A stretch of DNA of 64,000 nt, taken from Pleurocapsa minor GSE-CHR-MK 17-07R. Lineage in GTDB: Bacteria > Chloroflexota > Anaerolineae > Aggregatilineales > Phototrophicaceae. The notes under the pieces were generated by a model. That model was not told where the DNA came from. It was given only the letters and a program-made list of their open reading frames with translations, and searched no databases. Where the stretch lies: the NCBI GenBank assembly GCA_019359125.1, contig JAHHHY010000008.1:124001-188000 (forward strand). Reading direction: 5' to 3'. A program made the translations under genes and the position numbers. Below are positions 27,678-36,514 of this stretch, in pieces (within the stretch, counting starts at the first letter, position 1; the number at the start of each line of letters is the position of its first letter).

Positions 27678-27983
27678 GTGACTTTCGTCCCTTCATATGT
27701 TCTGTTGAACGGAATAAACGTTGGCTATGCTTGAGACTGTGCCTGACAGGGCGCGCAGAAGACTGCCTGGTAGAACGCACAGGCAAGCACCAGAAGCTGA
27801 ATTTCACTGGCCGCCCGGTTACGATGGAGTCAAAGTGGGGCAGCCAGCAACGAGTATGAGAATAGTGAGTCGTTGTTCCCCTAACAATGAACTTCTGTAT
27901 ACTCTTGTTAGCTGGTTGGCTACTACCCAAGAGGTCATGAGTTGTAGCGTTACAGGCGTGTTTATCTGAGAAGGTCGTGAAGT

Positions 27984-29039
27984 ATGCTCGATTCAAGCCT
28001 TAACAAGACTCGCGACGATATGCGAGGATTGCCAGCAGCGGATATTCTGGTGATTGAAGACGACCTCGGGCACCTGAAATATCTTACTGAAATGCTGACC
28101 AGACATGGCTATCGGGTGCGTGCTTCGCGGACCGGAAAATCAGGCGTGAGGGCTGCACGCCTACAGTGTCCTAACCTGATCCTGCTCGATATCAGGCTGC
28201 CGAATGAGGACGGCCTTACCATTTGTCGTTTGCTGAAAGATGACATCCAGCTTCGTGACGTGCCGGTGATATTCATCAGCGGATTGACCGATGTTGAAAG
28301 TCAGATTCAAGGGTTTGCGGCAGGCGCCAGGGATTACATCACCAAGCCCTTTGAAGAAGTGGTAATTATTGCGCGCATTCAGAATCAATTGCAGATCCAG
28401 GAGTTCCAGCAGCAGCAAAAGACGTATGTGCAGCTTCAGGAACGGCATCGGATCGCCCGAGACCTGCATGACTCGGTAAGTCAAACCCTGTTCATTCTCG
28501 GTTCAACGGCGCAGACGATGTTTGTTGTCGATGAGGGTCTTTCAGCAGCCCTGTCTGAAAAGCTGCACTCTCTGTATCAACTCTCGCAGATTGCGCTGGC
28601 TGAAATGCGGATGCTGCTGTTCGAAATCTATCCCGAGTCGCTGATGAATACATCCTTCAGCGAGCTGCTGAGCCGGCTGACGCGTGCTTTCAGCGCCCGA
28701 ACAGATGCAGAATTCATCATCCATATCCAGGACAATGAGGCTGCACTGGACCGAAACATTGAGCGCAAGACCGCAGTCTATCGTATCGCTCAGGAAGGAG
28801 TGTTTAACGCGGTCCGATATGCGAACGCGAAACACATCAGCGTTCAACTCACCTGCTCGATGTTTGAAGGCAGCCTGCTGATTGAGGACGACGGCGTGGG
28901 CTTTGATGCCTTCCGCACGCAGGGTATGGGCATCACCAATATGAGAGAACGGGCAGCTGAAACGAATCTCCAATTCAGCATTGAGTCAGTGGCCAATGCG
29001 GGAACAAAAATAAGGGTGGGTTGGCAAACAGAGAAATAG
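27984..29039 (+). CDS. Receiver-histidine kinase fusion (REC-HisKA_3-HATPase)
   Basis: 351 residues. An N-terminal receiver domain (ILVIEDD, phospho-acceptor Asp69 in LILLDIRLP, Lys121 in ITKPF) precedes a short coiled coil. A NarX/DesK-type dimerisation helix follows, with RHRIARDLHDSVSQTL (His162) and a C-terminal ATPase (VFNAVRYANAKH as N-box, IEDDGVGFD, GMGITNMRERA). There is no membrane helix, so it is a soluble intermediate that takes phosphate from another kinase and controls its own kinase. It is the first gene of a five-gene operon, and the NarL-type partner starts 8 bp downstream. The AAGG upstream is a modest ribosome binding site. Confidence 0.9.
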   Translation: MLDSSLNKTRDDMRGLPAADILVIEDDLGHLKYLTEMLTRHGYRVRASRTGKSGVRAARLQCPNLILLDIRLPNEDGLTICRLLKDDIQLRDVPVIFISGLTDVESQIQGFAAGARDYITKPFEEVVIIARIQNQLQIQEFQQQQKTYVQLQERHRIARDLHDSVSQTLFILGSTAQTMFVVDEGLSAALSEKLHSLYQLSQIALAEMRMLLFEIYPESLMNTSFSELLSRLTRAFSARTDAEFIIHIQDNEAALDRNIERKTAVYRIAQEGVFNAVRYANAKHISVQLTCSMFEGSLLIEDDGVGFDAFRTQGMGITNMRERAAETNLQFSIESVANAGTKIRVGWQTEK

Positions 29040-29047
29040 CTGGCTTT

Positions 29048-29689
29048 ATGGACAATAAAATCACAATTCTGGTCGTGGACGACCATCCGCTTGTTCGGGA
29101 AGGACTAAAATCACTCCTGGACGCTTTTCCGAACCTCTCGGTAATTGCTTCGGCGGCTAATGGGCAACAGGCTGTCGCCGCGTGTCATTCCTTGAAGCCA
29201 GATGTTGTGCTGATGGATGTCAACCTGCCGGATATGAGCGGCCTGGAAGCCATGAGGCGTATCAGGCTGCAGGACGCCGGCGCCAAAGTGCTGCTGCTCA
29301 CCAGTTTTCCTGAGGGCGAAATGGTTCAGCAGGCCCTCGACAATGGCGCTTTAGGATATCTCATTAAAAACGCAGAAATTTCAGAACTGGTGCGGGCAAT
29401 TTGTGCTGCTGCCCAGGGAAAACATACCCTGGCACCAGAGGCCGTTAAGGCGCTTATCCAAAGCCGCCCCAGACCAACACCTTCGGGTCAGGCACTCACA
29501 GGCAGAGAACAGGAGGTTCTGGCCTTGATCGTCCATGGCCTGACCAACCAGGAAATTGGGCGTGAAATGTCTATCAGCGCATCAACGGCGAAGGTGTATG
29601 CTGCCAAAGTGTATCGAAAGCTTGGCGTGAAATCGCGTGCGGAGGCGATATCAAAAGCGATCAGCCTTCAACTCATACCCAGAAAGTAA
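29048..29689 (+). CDS. NarL/FixJ-family response regulator
   Basis: 213 residues from the ATG at 29048; a TTG at 29021 would overlap the kinase and has no support. Receiver domain: ILVVDDHPLVREGL, Asp57 in VVLMDVNLP, Thr/Ser switch in LLTSFPEG, Lys in YLIKNAE. The C-terminal LuxR-type HTH reads LTGREQEVLALIVHGLTNQEIG with recognition helix STAKVYAAKVYRKLGV. It should be the DNA-binding output of the upstream HisKA_3 kinase, the usual partner class. The target promoter is not identifiable, but autoregulation of this operon is likely. Confidence 0.92.
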   Translation: MDNKITILVVDDHPLVREGLKSLLDAFPNLSVIASAANGQQAVAACHSLKPDVVLMDVNLPDMSGLEAMRRIRLQDAGAKVLLLTSFPEGEMVQQALDNGALGYLIKNAEISELVRAICAAAQGKHTLAPEAVKALIQSRPRPTPSGQALTGREQEVLALIVHGLTNQEIGREMSISASTAKVYAAKVYRKLGVKSRAEAISKAISLQLIPRK

Positions 29690-29697
29690 CCCCTGAT

Positions 29698-31899
29698 ATG
29701 GAGATGACAGAGCAATTGTGGCTACCTGACTCTCATGAAGACTGGCGCGTCCTACTAGGGAACATAACAACTGTCATCACCCTGCTTGATGAGCAATTTG
29801 CGGTCATCAGCCAGTTTAATGCCGAGCATACGCCGTTGTCTGTCGCTATTGGTCAGCCCTTTTCCCAGTGCATGGCTCAGATCCCTCATCTGATGCACGA
29901 CACGCTGCAGCGAATGCGTGATCTCAATCAGCCCCAGGTTCTGGAAACCCTGCACCCTGGCGATAAACCAAAACTGTATCGTCATGAGATGCGCACCGTG
30001 AAGCTCACTCACGATCAAACCGTCATCGCTGTGTACTCCACCGAGATAGCCGAATCCTCTAAGCAGGCCAATCGTATGTTTGTTCATTCCACAAACACGG
30101 ATGATCTGTTCAGGCGGTTGGTGGATATCATGCCGGCAATTGTGATCTGGATCGACGCGAATGAAACCTATTTGTACGTCAATAAGTACGTCGCCAACCG
30201 AACCGGTATCCCGCAGGAGGAATTTGTCGGGCGCAAGATTACCGAAATCACCAGGACAGAGTCCAGCCTCGAACAGTGGCGCGGGCAGATGGCCGATGTT
30301 GCACGGGCGCGTCAGCCGATCACCGTCGAATACACCTACACGTGGAAAGGGGCGGTCGGGCACAATCTGATCACTGTGGTCCCCGTCTTCGACGCACAGG
30401 GGACGATTACCAGCTTTTTTTCGCATTCGGTCGAACTTGCCAAGATCTTTGAGCGTGAAGAGGCTCTGAAGCGCGCCAACATCCAGGCGGAACACGCCAT
30501 GCAGGCCAAAGATCGCTTCATCGCCAATGTCAGTCATGAACTGCGCACCCCTTTGAATGTGATTCTTGGTTTTGCCGGGCTGCTGCGCGATGATGTCGGC
30601 CAGACGGGTCAGGCACATGATTATCTCGACCATATTCTCAACAGCGGACACTATCTGTCGCGCTTGGTCAATGACATGCTGGATGCGTCGCGGATCGACG
30701 TGGGACAATTCACTCTTGAACTGTCGTCGGTTGATCTGCATCGATTGCTGCGGCGTATCACCCAGGCTCAGGCAGAATTCGCGCGCGCCAAAGGCTTGAA
30801 ATTCGCAGTCGAAGTCAAACCTGATACGATGATTTGGCTCATAGCCGATGAAACCCGACTGCGACAAATTATCAATAACCTTGTGCAAAACGCTATCAAG
30901 TTCACGGATAGCGGTGATGTCCAGCTTCGCGTGAACTATGTCGTCGATCGACAGAGTCTGCAGATCGAAGTTCTGGATACAGGCATCGGGATCCCAGAAG
31001 CCCATGTGGAGGACATTTTCGAGGCATTTGTCACGCTGGGGATTTCCAGCAAGAAAGATGGCATTGGCCTGGGGCTGTACATCACTCGCTTACTTGTGCA
31101 GCTGATGGGCGGCACCATTGTGGCAGGCAACCGCACTGGCGGCGGCGCTGTTTTTCGAGTCGAGATTCCGTTGCAGCAGGTTGCACCTGAGACGCACGGT
31201 CCCACGTTGGGCTCCGGGCTGCTGCCGCTTCGAATTTCAGAAGAGCCGGGGCAATACCGGGCGATGATCGTCGAAGATACCACTGCAAACGCAGCCTTAT
31301 TCGCCGAACGCCTGACGCGCTGGGGCTTCGCGGTCGATCTTGTGCAGGACGGGTCGTATGCCCTGGAACGTATTCGTGCGTGGCAACCACACGTGATTCT
31401 GCTGGACCTGTATTTGCCTGGTGTCGATGGCTTCACCCTTGCCGAACAGGTGCGTGCGGATGCCCAACTGCGCGATATCCCTGTCATCGTGCTGACCGCC
31501 AGCGCAATTTCGCCCGAGCTCGAACGCACCAGATTAAATGGCATGGCCGCGATACTGACGAAACCAATTTCGTTTGACGCACTGGCCCAGGCGATTGCGA
31601 CCTGCCTAAACGTCGAATTCATCTATGAGACAACAGCGCCTGTTTCAGATGATGCGCTCTCAGGGCTGAAGCCTGCGCTGACCGTTGACCATATACAACA
31701 TCTCCCTGAAGCGTGGCTGCAACAAATGTATTTCGCCGCAGCGACTGCGTCGCCAGACGAGACAGCATCATTGATTGAGGCCTTAGAATCAGATGCTTAC
31801 GAAACCGCGGCAAAGCTGCGTGACCTGACAGCAGCCTTTAACTTCAGCACCATCGCTGACCTGATCGAAACGGTCCTGAACGTAAATAGTCTGACATAA
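29698..31899 (+). CDS. PAS hybrid histidine kinase with C-terminal receiver
   Basis: 733 residues. Two N-terminal PAS-like sensor regions (about 15-120 and 130-250, the second with AIVIWIDANETYLYVNKYVANRTG) lead to HisKA (VSHELRTPLN, His280) and HATPase_c (NNLVQNAIKFT, DTGIGIP, GIGLGLYIT). A receiver domain follows (MIVEDTTANAALF, Asp570 in VILLDLYLPGVDG, Lys in ILTKPIS). A helical tail (about 655-733) could be a degenerate phosphotransfer domain. There are no membrane helices, so the signal is intracellular. It begins 8 bp after the regulator gene, completing a phosphorelay set of three proteins, and is followed 44 bp later by the ion-channel gene. Confidence 0.9.
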   Translation: MEMTEQLWLPDSHEDWRVLLGNITTVITLLDEQFAVISQFNAEHTPLSVAIGQPFSQCMAQIPHLMHDTLQRMRDLNQPQVLETLHPGDKPKLYRHEMRTVKLTHDQTVIAVYSTEIAESSKQANRMFVHSTNTDDLFRRLVDIMPAIVIWIDANETYLYVNKYVANRTGIPQEEFVGRKITEITRTESSLEQWRGQMADVARARQPITVEYTYTWKGAVGHNLITVVPVFDAQGTITSFFSHSVELAKIFEREEALKRANIQAEHAMQAKDRFIANVSHELRTPLNVILGFAGLLRDDVGQTGQAHDYLDHILNSGHYLSRLVNDMLDASRIDVGQFTLELSSVDLHRLLRRITQAQAEFARAKGLKFAVEVKPDTMIWLIADETRLRQIINNLVQNAIKFTDSGDVQLRVNYVVDRQSLQIEVLDTGIGIPEAHVEDIFEAFVTLGISSKKDGIGLGLYITRLLVQLMGGTIVAGNRTGGGAVFRVEIPLQQVAPETHGPTLGSGLLPLRISEEPGQYRAMIVEDTTANAALFAERLTRWGFAVDLVQDGSYALERIRAWQPHVILLDLYLPGVDGFTLAEQVRADAQLRDIPVIVLTASAISPELERTRLNGMAAILTKPISFDALAQAIATCLNVEFIYETTAPVSDDALSGLKPALTVDHIQHLPEAWLQQMYFAAATASPDETASLIEALESDAYETAAKLRDLTAAFNFSTIADLIETVLNVNSLT

Positions 31900-31943
31900 C
31901 CGATGAAATGCCCTTTGGCGCCTGATAACTCCAAGAGAAACCC

Positions 31944-33839
31944 ATGACGCTCTATGCTGTGATGCAGACAATCCGCCAAAGTGTGATCGTGTTTATCATC
32001 CTCGCCTTGCTCAGCATGACAGGCTATCGCCCGGTAAACGCACAAGCAGACGTGCGTCCGCAAGTGCAGATCATCACGGGCACTCTGGATCAGGGACAAA
32101 CGATCCGCTATTTGATATCAGACCGGAGCGCTGGCGATGTCCTGTACCTGTATGCCAGCAGCGTATCGGGAAACCTCGATCCGTTTATCGGCATTTCAAT
32201 GGGCGATGTGACGCTGGCAGATATCGACAGAGAGATTTCTGCGGCGCTTGATGCTGCCCTTGCCCGTGACGACGATCCGGTGAACGCGCTTATGGAAAGT
32301 GCCAGAGCACAGTTTTTGGCGAGCAGCGATGATGATGGGGCAGGGTACGATGCCTCCCTGACATTCACTGTGCCTCGCGATGGTGATTACGCGCTGCTGC
32401 TGCGCGGCAGTTACGCCAATCCATCATTTGGCGAATTTGAGTTGTTGGTTGGCGTGAACGCGCCTGAAATCCTCACGGGAACAGCTGCGTCCACGGGCGA
32501 CAGGATCGCCGTGATCGATCAGGGGACACATTTGACCGCCGCTTCGGTCGAGCAGATCACGGATTCCGTTTCCGCGCAGACTGGCTTGAATGCATACACC
32601 CTTGAGCCATTGGCGCAGGGAGACACGCTGTATGTATACCTTGAAATCACGGCGGGTGATCTGCGCCCGCTGCTCGTGCTGCAGGACTTTAGCGGAAAGT
32701 TCATCCGTATTGCCAACAACACCAATGATGAACCCATCATCACCCTTGAATATCCATTCTCAGAAGACAGTCGCGGCTATCGGCTGACCGTGCTACCCAG
32801 AAGCGCCGAGCTACAGGCCTCGGCTGAGTATCGCCTTTTAATCGGCGTGAATGATCCGCAAGTGCTCACGGGTACAGCCGACATCACCGAGCGCCCCGTC
32901 ATTGACGCGCCAATCGCAGTCACGGTCTGGCTTGAAGTCGATCAGATTTCAGGCGTCGATCAGCGCGAAGAAAACTTCAGCATTGTGGGATCACTCAATA
33001 TGACCTGGCACGATCCTCTGCGAGCATTTCGCCGCGATGTCTGCGGGTGCGACCAGCAGGCTTACCTCGGCGACGACTTTGCAGGCTTTACGTCGCCGGG
33101 AGACGATATAACATGGCCGGAGTATACCTTTTTCAACCAGCAGGGCCGTCGCGAAACACAAACCCGCGGAGCAATCGTCTCATCGAACGGGACGGTGCAG
33201 TACACCGAACGGTTTACCGTCATCCTGCAGGCCCCTGACTTTGATTTTCGCTTATTCCCGTTCGATGCGCAGGTCTTTTACGTACGTCTTGAGCTGCTGC
33301 TTGATGAAAACCATTACACGATCGTGCCGGACATAGAGCGGACCGCCCTCGGTGATCAGCTGGGCGAAGAAGAATATATCTTTCGAGCGCCAACCGCCAG
33401 CGTCACGTCTGAACAGGGCATTTCACGGCTGTCACTCCGTTTTGAAGCCGACCGAAATGTCACGTACTATATTTTTCGCCTTCTCCTGCCTATTGTGCTG
33501 ATCATCGTCGTCACATGGGTCACATTTTTCTTAGGGGATTATGTCAAGCGGATCGATGTCGCCGGGTCGAATCTGCTGGTGTTTGTCGCTTTCAATTTTA
33601 CGGTGTCGGGCGACCTTCCGAGATTGGGGTACCTGACCTTACTGGACACGGTATTGATTTCCACTTTCGTCGTCACCAGCCTTATTCTTGTGCTGAACGT
33701 GTACTTGCAGCGGCTGCGTAACAACGACCATGAAGCGCAGGCAAAGCGGATTGATCGCGTTGCGATCTGGGCCTATCCGCTCGGGTTTTTCGCTTTAACG
33801 GCGCTGTTGATCGTCTTTTTTGTCGCGGTCATTGCTTAG
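31944..33839 (+). CDS. Pentameric ligand-gated ion channel with two N-terminal PPC-like domains
   Basis: 631 residues. A signal peptide (1-36) is followed by two tandem beta domains (about 37-172 and 175-303), each ending GVN(A/D)P(E/Q)(I/V)LTGTA. The ligand-binding beta sandwich spans about 315-503, with VWLEVDQISGVDQREENFSI and the Pro-loop FPFDAQVF (438-445), which lacks the eukaryotic disulfide. Four helices follow: TM1 with YYIFRLLLPIVLII, TM2/M2-M3 loop with NLLVFVAFNFTVSGDLPRLGYLT, TM3 with FVVTSLILVLNVYLQRL, and TM4 at the C-terminus. The match to GLIC (HIAFNILVETNLPKTPYMT, from memory) is direct. The double N-terminal domain resembles DeCLIC. The ligand is unknown. It lies in an operon with three two-component genes. 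Confidence 0.92.
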   Translation: MTLYAVMQTIRQSVIVFIILALLSMTGYRPVNAQADVRPQVQIITGTLDQGQTIRYLISDRSAGDVLYLYASSVSGNLDPFIGISMGDVTLADIDREISAALDAALARDDDPVNALMESARAQFLASSDDDGAGYDASLTFTVPRDGDYALLLRGSYANPSFGEFELLVGVNAPEILTGTAASTGDRIAVIDQGTHLTAASVEQITDSVSAQTGLNAYTLEPLAQGDTLYVYLEITAGDLRPLLVLQDFSGKFIRIANNTNDEPIITLEYPFSEDSRGYRLTVLPRSAELQASAEYRLLIGVNDPQVLTGTADITERPVIDAPIAVTVWLEVDQISGVDQREENFSIVGSLNMTWHDPLRAFRRDVCGCDQQAYLGDDFAGFTSPGDDITWPEYTFFNQQGRRETQTRGAIVSSNGTVQYTERFTVILQAPDFDFRLFPFDAQVFYVRLELLLDENHYTIVPDIERTALGDQLGEEEYIFRAPTASVTSEQGISRLSLRFEADRNVTYYIFRLLLPIVLIIVVTWVTFFLGDYVKRIDVAGSNLLVFVAFNFTVSGDLPRLGYLTLLDTVLISTFVVTSLILVLNVYLQRLRNNDHEAQAKRIDRVAIWAYPLGFFALTALLIVFFVAVIA

Positions 33840-33854
33840 TGAGAGGGAAATCTG

Positions 33855-34817
33855 ATGAAACGCTTCGCATCCCGTGTGCACCTGACGCTGTCCATATTCG
33901 CTCTGTTTCTCGTGTTTATGGTGGGTCAGTCAGCGCGGGCTCAGACGCAGGCATCGGTCATCAGCTATAGTATCGGTGAAACCACCATTATCCAGAGCCA
34001 GTTTGCCCCGGATTCGCGCTTTTATAATATGCCAGTCAGGCTGCAGGGCGTACTGGCGGTCCCATCGGGGGAGGGGCCTTTCCCGGTTGCGCTTATCCTG
34101 CACGGCGCGTACCCCTTTTGCACCGCCTTCGGTGAATTCGATGTTGATGCATATCCGTGTCCGCCGGAAAGCGATCTGCGTCAGTATGAAGGCTTTACTT
34201 ATCTGGCACAGGCATTGGCAGAACGTGGGTATGTCGCGATCGTGCCTGACCTCAGCGCGGAATTTAACAACGGTTTCGCCGAACCAATCTTCGGGAATCG
34301 CACACTGCAAATTGCGGCAGCCCATCTGGATGCGTTGGCGGCGGGGGCTGACTTCGGGATCGCTGTCGCCGGGAAATCTGACTTCACTCGGCTGGTTATC
34401 GCGGGACACTCGCGCGGTGGCCCGCTGGGCATTCGCTTTATAACGGATGCCAGCATGGCGGAGTATCCAGTTGCCGCTCTGGCTATGTTGACCCCCGCCT
34501 ATTTTGATCTTGAGACTATTCCATCTACGCTTCCGGTCGCGCTGGTCACTTCAGAATGCGATGGCGATGTGGGTACCGAGGAACCGTTAAGGTATCTCGA
34601 AATCCAACTGCCGCCATTGCGCCCTGCGTTGACAACACTATATACGTTCGCTGGGGGAACGCATAACGCCTTCAGCACGCAGCTCTCCGCTGACCTTGGC
34701 AGCCCGTGTGCAGGACGAGAGATTCTTGCGCCAGCAGCTCAGCGTTCGTTTACGGCGAACTTTCTGCCTGACTTCTTCGATATGGCATTGCGCGCCAGCG
34801 ATGTGCCTCTGAATTAG
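33855..34817 (+). CDS. Secreted alpha/beta hydrolase (chlorophyllase/dienelactone-hydrolase-like)
   Basis: 320 residues with a signal peptide (MKRFASRVHLTLSIFALFLV..., cleavage near ARAQ). ILHGAYPFC is the oxyanion strand, and the nucleophile elbow AGHSRGGP gives Ser187. The acid is probably in SECDGDV and the His in GGTHNAF. Four or more cysteines in the mature part suggest disulfides. It starts 15 bp after the ion-channel gene, so both are cotranscribed, and the product could create or remove the channel's ligand in the periplasm or cell surface; that link is inference. No terminator is obvious before the next promoter. Confidence 0.85.
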   Translation: MKRFASRVHLTLSIFALFLVFMVGQSARAQTQASVISYSIGETTIIQSQFAPDSRFYNMPVRLQGVLAVPSGEGPFPVALILHGAYPFCTAFGEFDVDAYPCPPESDLRQYEGFTYLAQALAERGYVAIVPDLSAEFNNGFAEPIFGNRTLQIAAAHLDALAAGADFGIAVAGKSDFTRLVIAGHSRGGPLGIRFITDASMAEYPVAALAMLTPAYFDLETIPSTLPVALVTSECDGDVGTEEPLRYLEIQLPPLRPALTTLYTFAGGTHNAFSTQLSADLGSPCAGREILAPAAQRSFTANFLPDFFDMALRASDVPLN

Positions 34818-34962
34818 CTGATCACAGGATGAGCCGGTAACTCGAAGTAGATCGCATATTTGAAATACGTGATCCAGGAGCTTTCGAGGCTATCCCGGAT
34901 GATTCAGATTCGCGGCACGCGCGCAATATTTCCCATCCCCGAATACTTAGTTGGTAATTTTT

Positions 34963-34991
34963 TTGACACATAGAGTGCGCATCGTTACATT
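34963..34991 (+). promoter_or_regulatory. Sigma70-type promoter for the SH3-PPC gene
   Basis: TTGACA at 34963-34968, a 17-bp spacer and TACATT at 34986-34991, 41 bp before the ATG of the next gene. A perfect -35 with a 4/6 -10 makes this one of the clearest promoters in the window. The 34818-35032 gap has no other feature. Confidence 0.65.
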
Positions 34992-35032
34992 CTGCATGTT
35001 GACTGGATCTTGGCCGGTCTGAGGAGGCTGCA

Positions 35033-36025
35033 ATGCACAAGTTCTTTGGAATACTGTCAGTCTGTCTGCTGTGGGGTGGTGCGGCACTGGCACAGGACGG
35101 GTCATCGGCGAGTTTTACGGTGGTAGTGAACAGCAACGCTAATCTCCGTTCATGCGCTGGCACAACGTGCGATGTTGTGGGTCAGGTTGCGGCGGGTGAT
35201 GTTCTCGAAGTTTTGGGAACAGAAGAGGACTGGTACCACATCCGTACTGAGGCAGGGGACGAGGCATATATTGCCAACTTCCTTGTAACCCGGGGGCCAG
35301 ACGAAATCCTTACACTTGAAGAATGGTACCAAGACGAGGAGACAGACTGCGAGGTCCAAATATCCAACGATCGTGGCGACATGGACATGTATATCCTCAT
35401 TGCGGGCGAGAACCAAGACAATGTGGTCGTCGATTTATATCGACCGAATGAAACACGCGCACTGCCGGTTGCCGGGCAGAACCTAGCTGAATTCATCGAT
35501 TCTGAGGGAGAGTTTTACATCTATCAGTACTACAGCTGGAGTATTGGTTGGCCCCTCGGGATGTATAACATCGAGTATGCCATTGATGATGTCACGCGGC
35601 GACTCGGGTTTGAGGTTTCCGAAAGAGGCGAGTACACGGTCAGAGTATACTGCAGCATGAATTGGGAGAGCGGCAGCGAGTCTAATGCGTCAGTCATCAC
35701 GATGAGTGGGGTGATCTCAGTTGGCGATAGTATTGAAGGTGAAATTGCCGAGGGTGAGCGACGCCAGTACATTTTGACCGCTGATTCGGACATGACTGTC
35801 AACATCGCGATAACAGATCCAACGGGCGATTTTGATAGCTTCCTCCGTGTCTACAACGACAGGGGCGATTTGATCGATCAGAACGACGATATCGAACGAG
35901 GTCAGCTCAACTCACTACTCGAAGGCTTCGAGTTAGCGGCAGGGGCCACGATTATCATCGAGGTTGGAGCGTATGAGGACGCGTCGGCCGGCTCATTCAC
36001 CCTTTCAGTCCTACCTGCCGAGTAA
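35033..36025 (+). CDS. Secreted protein with bacterial SH3 domain and C-terminal PPC domain
   Basis: 330 residues. The signal peptide ends near AALAQDG. An SH3b domain (about 26-87) shows VVVNSNANLRSCAGTTCDVVGQVAAGDVLEVLG and WYHIR. A central beta region (about 100-215) contains the acidic word SNDRGDMDMYI. The C-terminal PPC domain (about 225-328) reads GDSIEGEIAEGERRQYIL...DFDSFLRVYNDRGDLIDQND. SH3b usually binds wall peptides and PPC domains occur on secreted proteins, so this should be a wall-associated extracellular protein. AGGAGG lies 5 nt before the ATG. It has its own promoter and is the last gene before the tRNA-Lys island. Confidence 0.8.
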   Translation: MHKFFGILSVCLLWGGAALAQDGSSASFTVVVNSNANLRSCAGTTCDVVGQVAAGDVLEVLGTEEDWYHIRTEAGDEAYIANFLVTRGPDEILTLEEWYQDEETDCEVQISNDRGDMDMYILIAGENQDNVVVDLYRPNETRALPVAGQNLAEFIDSEGEFYIYQYYSWSIGWPLGMYNIEYAIDDVTRRLGFEVSERGEYTVRVYCSMNWESGSESNASVITMSGVISVGDSIEGEIAEGERRQYILTADSDMTVNIAITDPTGDFDSFLRVYNDRGDLIDQNDDIERGQLNSLLEGFELAAGATIIIEVGAYEDASAGSFTLSVLPAE

Positions 36026-36346
36026 ACCATGAACTGTCGGAGAAGAGACCAGCCATAGAACGCTCGAACAACCTTCGGATCCATCGTATGATTCGTTGTC
36101 ATCGGTGCGGCTGGTATATCCATCGGTCCGAGTATATCTCATGCACTGAGTCGTAACATCGCCGGGCGTTTCAGGGCTATAGACAAGGCGGTTGTGGATG
36201 GTCATATCGATTTTGAGGGCCAGTGTTACAGGGTCGTGAAGATCAGGAAGGCCTACTTTCTGAAGCCATTCAGTCAGCCCGACGATTTAGAGGCCCCTGC
36301 TGTGGGTGCGGTCGCGGTCTGAATACGAGCCTGATTGACAGGAAAT

Positions 36347-36381
36347 AAAAAGCGGCTTACTATGTCAGTAAGTCGCTTTTT
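36347..36381 (-). terminator. Terminator, probably the original tRNA-Lys terminator displaced by the island
   Basis: On the reverse strand AAAAAGCGACTTACT and AGTAAGCCGCTTTTT pair (one wobble) around a 5-nt loop and end in a T-run. It lies 16 bp beyond the left 16-bp tRNA-derived repeat. In an island-free chromosome it would follow the tRNA-Lys 3' end directly, which supports the island boundary. The remainder of the 36026-36514 gap has only a short open frame without a good start. Confidence 0.7.
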
Positions 36382-36397
36382 CCCCTCAAATTACTGA

Positions 36398-36413
36398 GTG
36401 ACTCCGATAGGAC
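36398..36413. other. Left attachment repeat of the tRNA-Lys island
   Basis: GTGACTCCGATAGGAC, identical to 57871-57886, which is the 3' acceptor and T-arm end of the tRNA-Lys gene read on the + strand. An exact 16-mer shared in direct orientation 21.5 kb apart is not expected by chance in 64 kb. Confidence 0.75.
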
Positions 36414-36514
36414 CTGAGGGACGGGTTGTGACGTCCGAGACGGTCCGTGCTTCGGTCAGGGTGATTCTGAGCCGCGCACATGGTGATAAGTAACTGGTGT
36501 GCGCTCGCTAAAGA

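Noticed and set aside
36092-36322. Open frame reading IGAAGISIGPSISHALS...FEGQCYRVVKIRKAYFLKPF
   Set aside because: It looks somewhat protein-like, but there is a stop just before it, no normal start until a GTG at 36193, and no recognisable family; too weak to call a gene.
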